Assembly (NCBI GenBank): GCA_026387135.1
Contig: JAPLMH010000137.1
Span: 1 to 16,511, forward strand
DNA length: 16,511 nt
Reading direction: 5' to 3'
Source of the DNA: Candidatus Omnitrophota bacterium
GTDB lineage: Bacteria > Omnitrophota > Gorgyraeia > 2-01-FULL-45-10
This document shows positions 1 to 7,400 of the stretch, one piece after another (position 1 is the stretch's first letter; every line of letters begins with the position of its first letter). A program made the translations under genes and the position numbers. The notes under the pieces are model-generated. The model did not search any database, was not told the DNA's origin, and saw only the letters and a list, made by a program, of their open reading frames with translations.

Positions 1-165
1 GAAAGGCGCTTCCATCATAGACGGACCGGCGCCTGTCCTTATCGAAAGGCCGGCCCGGTATAATGCGACTCCCAGCTCCTTTGCCTTAACGAATGACGGA
101 TCGCTCTCCGGGATCCTCGCGCTCCCGAATACCGTGACCGCTGCTGGCCAGCGGCTATGGATATC
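1..165 (-). other. Start of a LOG/TIGR00730 Rossmann domain in the giant ORF (partial)
   Basis: Residues 1397-1405 read VTVFGSARI, followed by a helix, then R-A-G-L-S-I and RTGAGPSMMEA (1430-1440). This matches the N-terminal half of the LOG ('lonely guy') family, whose usual motif is TGGGPGIMEA. Members release nucleobases from nucleoside monophosphates, as in cytokinin activation. Two glycines of the phosphate-binding loop are changed (G-A-G-P-S instead of G-G-G-P-G). The catalytic PGGxGTxxE motif would lie beyond the left edge, so activity cannot be judged. Confidence 0.75.
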
Positions 166-3100
166 GTAGATCAACTTCCGTTCGGCAACAAGTTCTTCGG
201 CCAATTTTGTCGTATTAACGCCGCGCGCGATCTGCGCTTCCGGCTCCGGCTTCGCAAATGCATTTGGGACCACCTTTTTATAAGCGTTTAAAATTTTAGG
301 TGCTTTGAGAGTGTCTGCGGATATTTTGATACTGGTTACCGCCCCATCCTCTTGTGATATGCCCCCGGTTGCGAGATCCAAAAATACCATCGAGTCATTA
401 TCGACTAGGGATGTATTAAAATTTAACCCAAGCTTACCAAAAGCATTGACCAGCATAGCCTCGGTCCGCAAAGACAGCTCTTCGATAGGAGCGACGTCCT
501 TTTTTCTCACTATGGTGAATCGCAGTTCTGCCGCGTTAGCTCCCGCATGCTGTAATGTCTCTACCAAAGTTCTGATACCTTTAGAAACGCTCTCCACATC
601 TTTATCATTTAATGGGTCCATATCTATTAAACTGATATGCGCCGCAGCGCCTATCTTTGACGCAGGATCGTATGCGAAGAGATAATTACAGTGGATAGCT
701 CCGCCCTCAGCTAATCTTCTCGGCTCCTTTCCTATCGTAAAAGTATTAATAATATCATCTTCCGCGCCGGGTATGGCGAGCGAATGGCGCTTGGGGAGCC
801 TGTCCGAACCGGTCCATCTTGTTTCATCCCATTCGGCCCGGGCCGGAGATGGCCCTGAAATGACCCCTTTTATACGAGCGCGTATCAGCTTTACAAGGTC
901 CGCTCTTTCCTTGCCATCCACCATAGACGCCATTATAGCGGCCTCAAGGCTCTCAAGGCTTTCCCTGAGCAGGAGCGTTCTTGCTTCCCGGCCTATTTCC
1001 TCAGGCGACTGTCTGGCTGTTCTTGCGGGATCAAAAAGGACTATTTCGCGTAATTTTCTTATTACAAATTGTCTGCCTGTCCCGCGGCTATTTTTTGTAA
1101 TATTACCCGGACTGTAAGATTCTTCCAGCAACGATTCTATGCTTGCCAACTTTGTTTTACCGATTTTCCCATATATTCTAAAGACAGGGCCTCTCTTCTT
1201 TACTCTTAACGAAACCACTACGCCGGCCCTGCGTAATATTCTCAAGTCATCTTCTATCGTCTGGGCGCTCTTTATTCCGCCGCTTGTCATCCCGAGCAGT
1301 TCCTCTACCGATGCTGAACCTTTTTTAAGATTAAGAAATACGGCATAGGGCGATCCCTTAAATCGCGGCTTCACTCGAGCCGAAGCACCGGGAAGATTGC
1401 GACTGCGTAAACGTATCGATGATGTTTTGCCGGCACTCGGCCCATGGTATTCTTTTTGCTCACCCTTATCGCTGGCTACAGAACGTCTCTCGGTCATGCT
1501 GAGATCTCCCGTTTTTAAGCCCATGTAAGTCAGCGCATCCTCAAGAGCAATTTGGCATGTATTCACTATCTGACGAACCATCTCTGTCGAAAGTTCAAAA
1601 CATATGCCCATCTCTCTCAGCGTCGGCAACCTCTTGCCAGTACCCAATAAGATCGGGAGGATCCTTAATTCAAATATCTGTATATTTCTATCCACATTTT
1701 CTCTAAATCTCTCCCCTATCAGACCTATGGTAATCTTTACAATGGCATCGATCGCGTCCTGCCGCTCAAAGATGCGTGGGCCTTGATCATCCTGAGCGAT
1801 ATTGGCCGCGCCGGAAGAGTTTCTGTCAAACTCATTATTACCCTCGGGAGCGGAGTCTAAAGATGCTGTTAACATAAGCGCTGAATTTCCAAGTGCTGTC
1901 TTCACATCAACTAACTTCCACCCGATCGCCTCGGCTATTTGCGCTGGATCCATCTTCTTATCAAAAGGATCTATATTATTTAGTTCACAAATTTTGCGGA
2001 ACTTATTTATCTCGTCATGTCTGGGGGATGGCATTCTCACATGATCCTTATTATCTTCAGCATAGCTTTGTATTGCCTGTCTGATCCAGTATGTCGCGTA
2101 TGTGGAAAATCTGTACCCTCGCTGCGGTTTGAACCTGCCGACAGCCTCCTTTAATAGGCCTATATTCCCTTCTTGTATAAGATCCTGGAGCGGAAGGCGC
2201 GACCATAAATATTTCTTTGCTATTGAAATAACCAGCCGCAGGTTGGACGTCACCAGGGTCGCTCTCGCGCTTTTGTCACCTAACCTGTACAGGACGCTCA
2301 ATTTAATCTCGCCCATCGCGGTCAGCATGGAAAATCTGCCCGCATCTTTCATCAATTTGGTGACAGGATTCGACAATACCTCTTCGCGCTCCGATTTTGT
2401 GCTCTCTGCCGTGCCACTTATTTTTTCCGGTATTTCTACCGAGGAAATAAATACGAGGTTATCAGGGATTGATACAAATAAACGCCTGGCGGCGTTCTGT
2501 GCAGCCTTTAATCTATACTTATCTTCATAATCCAGCACACCAGCCGCTCTTCTCAATAGACCCAATGTGTAATATTTAGGATCTATCTTACTAAGCGCAT
2601 TTAAGGCAACTATTGCCGCATCTATCCGGCCCTTATCGCCTCTCTTAAAATCTAGTAACTTTTTATATCTCCTTATCTCTGCTTTTGGATCGGGTACGGC
2701 GGCGGCTTTAGGTCCGCTAAGATTCACCCGCCTATCGGGCGGGCCGCGTTTCCTTTCGGCAAGCGGATCATTCACGCTCTTCCACAGTGCTTCCTGGTCG
2801 AGCTTGTACCTGAGCAATTCCGCGGGACTATCGAATATAGGCTCGACTCCCGCGGGCGGAGCGTCGGCGAGATGGCGTTCGTGAGCGGATCCTGAGCCGG
2901 CTCTTGGTAGACTGTCTCTTCTCTTTTTCGGACTCTCTGACGGGCGTAAGATCCGTCTATCGACCCAGAAGAATATCAGCCCGCCTATTATATTGGCGTA
3001 TATGGCTGATGGCAGGCCAGTGCCCATATAGTATATAAAAACCCATATCAACGGAGTGGTCAGCTGCCATCTTGCCAGATATAAAAGATACTCCCCGGCA

Positions 3101-4326
3101 AAATCTTTCCAACCGGAGAATAATTTGCCCGGTTCCTTCAATATAAGTTTATCAAGCCAGAAGAATACAATACCGCCTATGATATTAGTCAATACAACAG
3201 CTGCGAAACCCCCTCCAAAATATATTACCAGAGGAGCTATCAAGGGTGAGCTTAACTGCCATCTGAGAAGATAAATTACATATCGCGTTATTAAGTGATC
3301 GGCGACCTTATCATATAGTTTTTGCAATAACCCCGCTCCGAGCATGCCGAGATATTCGCTTCTGCCCGCTTTCCCCTTTTTGGCGTGCTTCACCGCAGAT
3401 AGCGCCGCGTATCTTGCCGCGAGTTCGTCATAAAATTCGATAACACGGCCTCTGAAATAGTCCAGATAATCGTACGCAAATTCTTCGCCTGGGATGAGCT
3501 CCTTAAATTTAGCTTCAGACTCATCGATGATCTTAAGATGACTCTCTCTTAATGCGAGCATCTTTTCAATTACGGCATTGATTGATTCAGGGCTCATTTT
3601 ATTGAATGTTTCACGCAGAGGTAAAAGTTCACTGTCCTTATGTATGGTGCGGATAATGCCTCTTAATAATTTAAAACACTGGGCAAGGTTCGCCTTCTGG
3701 TCACTCTGTCCGGCCATAACGGTCAGGTATATATCTATAGCGCTTAAGTCATTTATAGGAGTATCTCCGAAATATATGAGCATGGCATGAAGCAGGAATT
3801 GAGGCGAATTTTCATCAAAATGATATTCGTTATTATCGCTCTTAGCCCTTTCAAAAGCGCTCTCCCTCATGCGCGCATCCATCTTCGCAAGCGCTTCGCT
3901 GAACTTCGGAAGCGATGATGCTTCTTTCGGCGTCTCTTCGTTCTCAGTGGCGAACGTGAGGTCGTCTTTAATGACAAACTTTCGTTTGACCGGATTTTTT
4001 CCAGGTGCCGTGCAGTTCGCCACAAGTCTTTCACTCGAATCTACGCTGAAGGCTATGCGAAATCTTACACCCCTCTCTTCAATCGGCAATTTATATTCGC
4101 GCTCTTTAAGCTCCTCTAACGGTATCGAGCGTATTATCTCTTGGACCTTCTTTTCCATAAGCATGCCGACGTCACCGGCGCGCATCGGACCCAACATCAG
4201 CGGTATCTGCAGCGTGCTCTTTGAAGGCACACCCTGACCTATCTCGGGATTCGCCCACGCGATATCCTGCGCGATGAACGCCGCCAATAATATAACCGCT
4301 ATTGTCTTTATTATTCTGGTATTCAT
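1..4326 (-). CDS. Giant multidomain protein with signal peptide, duplicated TM hairpin, sigma-70 core, winged helix, CheD-like and LOG-like domains (C-terminus cut by window edge)
   Basis: An ORF from ATG at 4326 stays open for 1442 codons to the left edge; I read every line of this frame and found no stop. Order by residue: signal peptide 1-25 ending AQDIAWA before N-P; a mainly helical, unrecognised region about 26-342; two copies of a 49-residue membrane hairpin (348-396 and 412-460); a Lys/Arg/Pro-rich linker 461-600; helical 600-650; sigma-70 regions 1.2 to 4 (about 653-932); a winged helix (992-1054); a CheD-like domain (about 1195-1330); and the N-terminal part of a LOG/TIGR00730 Rossmann domain (1388-1442, continuing off the window). 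The Shine-Dalgarno site before ATG is weak (A-rich), and a possible leader ORF overlaps the start. It lies 161 nt after another giant gene on the same strand. No natural protein with this order is known to me. The ORF and the sigma part are clear; the role of the whole is unknown. A membrane-tethered regulator is one guess. Confidence 0.9.
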   Translation of the reverse strand, partial: MNTRIIKTIAVILLAAFIAQDIAWANPEIGQGVPSKSTLQIPLMLGPMRAGDVGMLMEKKVQEIIRSIPLEELKEREYKLPIEERGVRFRIAFSVDSSERLVANCTAPGKNPVKRKFVIKDDLTFATENEETPKEASSLPKFSEALAKMDARMRESAFERAKSDNNEYHFDENSPQFLLHAMLIYFGDTPINDLSAIDIYLTVMAGQSDQKANLAQCFKLLRGIIRTIHKDSELLPLRETFNKMSPESINAVIEKMLALRESHLKIIDESEAKFKELIPGEEFAYDYLDYFRGRVIEFYDELAARYAALSAVKHAKKGKAGRSEYLGMLGAGLLQKLYDKVADHLITRYVIYLLRWQLSSPLIAPLVIYFGGGFAAVVLTNIIGGIVFFWLDKLILKEPGKLFSGWKDFAGEYLLYLARWQLTTPLIWVFIYYMGTGLPSAIYANIIGGLIFFWVDRRILRPSESPKKRRDSLPRAGSGSAHERHLADAPPAGVEPIFDSPAELLRYKLDQEALWKSVNDPLAERKRGPPDRRVNLSGPKAAAVPDPKAEIRRYKKLLDFKRGDKGRIDAAIVALNALSKIDPKYYTLGLLRRAAGVLDYEDKYRLKAAQNAARRLFVSIPDNLVFISSVEIPEKISGTAESTKSEREEVLSNPVTKLMKDAGRFSMLTAMGEIKLSVLYRLGDKSARATLVTSNLRLVISIAKKYLWSRLPLQDLIQEGNIGLLKEAVGRFKPQRGYRFSTYATYWIRQAIQSYAEDNKDHVRMPSPRHDEINKFRKICELNNIDPFDKKMDPAQIAEAIGWKLVDVKTALGNSALMLTASLDSAPEGNNEFDRNSSGAANIAQDDQGPRIFERQDAIDAIVKITIGLIGERFRENVDRNIQIFELRILPILLGTGKRLPTLREMGICFELSTEMVRQIVNTCQIALEDALTYMGLKTGDLSMTERRSVASDKGEQKEYHGPSAGKTSSIRLRSRNLPGASARVKPRFKGSPYAVFLNLKKGSASVEELLGMTSGGIKSAQTIEDDLRILRRAGVVVSLRVKKRGPVFRIYGKIGKTKLASIESLLEESYSPGNITKNSRGTGRQFVIRKLREIVLFDPARTARQSPEEIGREARTLLLRESLESLEAAIMASMVDGKERADLVKLIRARIKGVISGPSPARAEWDETRWTGSDRLPKRHSLAIPGAEDDIINTFTIGKEPRRLAEGGAIHCNYLFAYDPASKIGAAAHISLIDMDPLNDKDVESVSKGIRTLVETLQHAGANAAELRFTIVRKKDVAPIEELSLRTEAMLVNAFGKLGLNFNTSLVDNDSMVFLDLATGGISQEDGAVTSIKISADTLKAPKILNAYKKVVPNAFAKPEPEAQIARGVNTTKLAEELVAERKLIYDIHSRWPAAVTVFGSARIPESDPSFVKAKELGVALYRAGLSIRTGAGPSMMEAPF
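337..744 (-). other. CheD-like glutamine deamidase domain in the giant ORF
   Basis: Residues 1213-1230 contain a Cys and a His 17 positions apart, framed by C-x6-D-P-A-x-K-I-G-A-x-A-H-I-x-L-x-D. This is the active-site neighbourhood of CheD, in which the Thermotoga maritima enzyme uses Cys27 and His44, also 17 apart. Downstream, VSKGIRTLVETLQHAGA and a later L-V-D-N-D...D-L-A-T-G-G segment follow the CheD order of helix, strand and terminal beta hairpin. The third CheD active-site residue (Thr, six before Cys) appears to be Glu here, and the G-S-C motif is I-H-C. CheD normally deamidates chemoreceptor glutamines; I see no chemotaxis gene in the window, so the substrate is open. Confidence 0.65.
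1165..1353 (-). other. Winged-helix DNA-binding-like segment in the giant ORF
   Basis: Residues 992-1054 read as helix (SPYAVFLNLKKG), helix (SVEELLGMTSG), recognition-type helix (IKSAQTIEDDLRILRRAG) and a beta wing (VVVSLRV...GPVFRIYG). This is the pattern of ArsR/MarR-like winged helices. It lies about 60 residues after sigma region 4, so the protein has two potential DNA-binding units in a row. The assignment is by pattern only. Confidence 0.6.
1531..2370 (-). other. Sigma-70 factor module (regions 1.2, 2, 3, 4) inside the giant ORF
   Basis: Region 1.2 is visible at residues 653-682 (NPVTKLMKDAG, then MLTAMGEIKL), matching the DPVRMYLREIG...LLTxEEE pattern of primary-type sigma factors. 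Region 2 follows at 683-766 with SNLRLVISIAKKY, DLIQEGNIGLL and RGYRFSTYATYWIRQAIQ, which cover core binding, promoter melting and -10 recognition. The usual W-W pair of region 2.3 is Y-W here, and there is one extra residue between GNIGLL and the AVxRF motif. Region 3 (about 767-830) is diverged. Region 4 has IFELR, then TLREMGICFELSTEMVRQI at about 902-920, the helix-turn-helix that reads the -35 element. The presence of 1.2, 2, 3 and 4 places it with the group 1/2 type rather than ECF sigmas. Whether it still binds RNA polymerase is not shown. Confidence 0.93.
2947..3285 (-). repeat. Tandemly duplicated transmembrane hairpin domain in the giant ORF
   Basis: Residues 348-396 and 412-460 align without gaps and share 24 of 49 positions by my count. 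Conserved points are Y-x-x-Y-L-x-RWQL, P-L-I, N-I-I-G-G and F-F-W-x-D-x-x-I-L. Each copy has a hydrophobic stretch after RWQL and a second one ending in FFW, so each is probably a two-helix hairpin with an amphipathic lead-in. The repeat period is 64 residues. Positive residues sit before, between and after the copies (K-x-A-K-K-G-K-A-G-R; K-E-P-G-K; K-K-R-R), so by the positive-inside rule these flanks should all be cytoplasmic. Confidence 0.88.
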
Positions 4327-4349
4327 ATCTTTTCTTGCTTATGTTGCAC
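4323..4349 (-). other. Possible 8-residue leader ORF coupled to the giant gene start
   Basis: On the minus strand AGGAG (4358-4362) stands 8 nt before a GTG at 4349. From there the frame reads eight codons (V-Q-H-K-Q-E-K-I) and ends in TGA, which overlaps the ATG of the giant gene as ATGA. The giant ATG itself has only a weak A-rich site before it. Termination-reinitiation coupling would explain this layout. It is short enough to arise by chance. Confidence 0.35.
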
Positions 4350-4381
4350 CGATAACGCTCCTATTCGTCGCGTTTTCGGTG
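4347..4381 (-). promoter_or_regulatory. Hairpin just upstream of the giant gene start
   Basis: CACCG at 4347-4351 pairs with CGGTG at 4377-4381, and AACGC at 4354-4358 pairs with GCGTT at 4370-4374, around an 11-nt loop. The loop holds most of an AGGAG site, and the stem holds the GTG of the possible leader ORF, so folding could affect translation. No promoter with a clear -10 is visible in the 161-nt gap. Confidence 0.5.
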
Positions 4382-4405
4382 TAAAATTTTCTTTCGAAAA
4401 TTTTA
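4382..4405 (-). other. AT-rich 10-bp hairpin with GAAA tetraloop
   Basis: TAAAATTTTC and GAAAATTTTA form a perfect 10-bp stem closed by a GAAA (GNRA) loop in the minus-strand transcript. It lies directly after the large GC-rich hairpin. It may be a transcript-stabilising or regulatory fold, or just part of a terminator's AT tail. Confidence 0.55.
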
Positions 4406-4407
4406 AA

Positions 4408-4472
4408 GCCCGGGTTGGGATAGGGGCCACCAACTCGGGGGAGAAGGCTCCCTCATCCCATTTAGCCCGGGC
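4408..4472 (-). terminator. Long GC-rich hairpin after the 1938-residue gene, probable terminator or 3' stabiliser
   Basis: GCCCGGG (4408-4414) pairs with CCCGGGC (4466-4472), TGGGAT (4416-4421) with ATCCCA (4455-4460), AGGG (4422-4425) with CCCT (4450-4453), and GCC (4426-4428) with GGC (4446-4448). That gives about 20 bp with small bulges. It begins 15 nt after the TAA of the upstream giant gene. On the minus strand it is followed by TTTAAAATTTT, a poor but possible U tract. The apical loop carries ACTCGGGGGAG on the plus strand. Confidence 0.5.
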
Positions 4473-4487
4473 CTAATTAGAATTTCG

Positions 4488-7400
4488 TTATGCCGCAACA
4501 AGATAATTCTCCACATCGGTCTTATATCTTTCGTATAATTCTTCTTTATTGAATGGCTGAGCTTTAAATCTTATATAATCTGCGAATTTTCTGGGATCCG
4601 CTATTAAAAGTTTCAGTAACTCGGCATCGTTTAAGCCTTGAGTTTTGTTAAATAATAATTTAATGAAGATCTCTATTGAATCGGCATCTTCGTTCATTAT
4701 TGCGCGTGCGAGGCCCACGACTCCCTCGAGATACAGATATCTCGAATCCTGCAGATCCTCGCTCAATATCAACATGGTGGCCTTATTATTGGCCTTGTTA
4801 TTTCTGTTCCAGAGCTCCGGATCATCGTAATCCTCTTTTCTTATGATGCAGGCCAGGTTCTGTTTTGTGCTATTATGGTTCATCGAGGCATTCCTTATCT
4901 CTCTGGCCGGCATTATCCTGACAGGCGAATCCTTGCCTAATAGTCTATTCAAGTTTTCTCTGTCGATCTCATTAAATAGAGTTTCTGAAAGCAGCACTTC
5001 AGCTCCCTGATGTATAGGGTGTGCCGTAATACCGGCCTTAGTCAGGTCGTGAATGGACTTCAAATGTTCCGCAATGCTATAGGGTTGGACAGGCGCGTCC
5101 AGCATTGAGGCGGTTTTCGCATGAGCGCGTCTTCTATTCGCCTCTAATATGAGTTTTTGTGCATAGTGAATCATTCCGATGCAATTATCCTGAAGATATT
5201 CGTTATTGATACTGCCAGCCTGGTAATTGGCCTGGTCCCTTAAATAACTAAGTCCGTAATTTTTATCATCACCTATAGCCCGGGCAAATAATTTGCTCGC
5301 TTCTTCATAATTTTCTTCCCTGAAAGCTTCGACAGCTTTAAACAGTATGCTCCGTGATTCGGCAACTATCATGACCGCACCCTTCAAAAATCGGTCATCG
5401 GGATGAGCCCTGGACTCTTCTTCCAGGCGCGAGATGAAGTCGCTTACCTCAGGGCCAACGAAATAATTCAAACTATGATACGCATCGATTTCAGCGTGCT
5501 CCGGGGCGGGACGTATTATCGCGTACGGCTTGCCGGGAGGCGTGAATACAGGATCATCGGCATGCGCCGCTCCGAGCGACTGTCCGGGCGTTTCAGGTGG
5601 GCTCGATTTTTGTATGGCAGGCTCGGCTTCCAACCTCTTCAATATCTCGCTGGCGTTCTTGTATCTGTTCTTAAGCGTGCCGTTCGACACCTTAAGTCTC
5701 TTGACACCATATTTTTTTATGAGATACTTGCCGTTGCTAAGCTTGTAAAATTCAAAAAGTACGGGTATCGTGACTTTATTACCATATTCGGATATTTCAA
5801 AACCTTTATGCACTATATAATTTATGCGACCCGGAAGATTATTAACATCACCGCCGCGGGAGAGATAGGATCTGACCATCAGGTTTACGACTGCCTGCGT
5901 CATTCTTGCGAGAAAGACGGCGCCTGCTTCTTCTTCATTGCCAATGACCAAGCCTGATCTCTTTACGGCTCTCCTGATAGCGCTCTTCTGGCCTACAATC
6001 ATATACTCATCGATATCGGTATTGCCGGAAGTGATCTCATCGGCATAAAATGTGGCCCACTTCGGCATCACTGAACCGCCGCCAAGAGAATCCGGATCGA
6101 CAGACTGATATGTTCGTATCAGGTTGATCGCTTTTTTTGCATGTTCTTTCACATTATGTCTTCCCAGCTCTATTCCGAAAACACCCTTGCCCCTTGGATC
6201 GAATACCATCAGATCTATAAGGCGGGCCCATGGCTTGTGCCTTAGGAATATCAATGGTTCACGGGACCTGACACCCGGCAGCATTAGCGGCTGAGCGATT
6301 GCCTTTAACTTCTCCGGATCGCTTAAGACCGGCTCTGTGGCCCAGACGCTAAGATCCCTCTTATCTACCTGCTGCCCATACAGGCATACCAGCCAGGCAT
6401 AGCTATTGGCCGCCTTTAGCCATCCAATTATCCATGAAGCATCTATCTCTTTTGTGGACTCTTCTTCCATCGCCGGTATGCGTACAGGAACCGGAGCTTC
6501 ATCATCACCGGGAAAGTATAATAATTGCTGAGATTTATCGGAGACACCCTTTAAACTAAGAACAAAGTGATCGGGCAGCACCTTATCGCCTTCCGGCTCT
6601 CTTTTGACATGCGCGATAATGATCCGGTCACTCGACTTATCATACAATGGCGCCCACGCGCCAACCGAACCTTCTAGCAGGAAACTGGCTTCCGTGTTTC
6701 CATATTGATTTTTAAACTCATATAGCGGGCCTTTCAGATATGGGATCACTAGCGTCGTCTCCTGCGGCATGACTGCCGAAGTGTCGATACTCTCTCTGCC
6801 GCCGAGGGTAAGCATCTTTAAACCGCCTGTACGGCTATCCGGAGTATTGATTTTCAACCCATAGCTCAACATCAGAATGCCTTCTCTCTGCTCGGAAGGC
6901 ACTATAATATTTGTCGGGTAGGAAGGATGTTTTTTACCTAGAACCAATATTATATTTTCGCAACCGTTATTTTTCGCTAAACCCTCGTACATGCTCAGGT
7001 CGTTTCTTAAGAAATCTTCCACCGCTTTCTCAGCCGGATCGTCTCTACTCAGGATCTTTAAAAGAAATCCTTGTTCATGCCCATCCTTATCCACCGTATC
7101 CACTACAACCGTGCTTTTATCCATTATTTTAACTTCAGCATCAGAGATGCCTGCATCGCCTATAGGCTTTCTGAACTCTTTGAGTATATGCCCCATTCCT
7201 TCCAGGGTATTGGCGGTCCTCGTTGTCATGCTAACGGCATAGGGGTCCATCCTTCCCACATCGCTTAAGCTCTCAAAGCCCGCAACTTTTTTTATCAGTC
7301 TATTTTCTATATCCACCAAACTGCGAGGATCATCTTCGCCCCTCTTTAGCCTTTCCAGGGCCTCTCGGCTCGGACACCCGACTATGTCGTCCAGCCCCAG

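Noticed and set aside
1537..2370. Sigma factor as a separate gene joined by a sequencing error
   Set aside because: The frame is open on both sides for hundreds of codons with coding-like sequence, and no stop or strong ribosome site lies just before region 1.2. An assembly check is still listed as a test.
5403..5957. 184-residue plus-strand ORF
   Set aside because: It lies wholly inside the minus-strand giant gene, has no family motif and reads like a shadow frame. The same holds for the other plus-strand ORFs over both giant genes and the operon.
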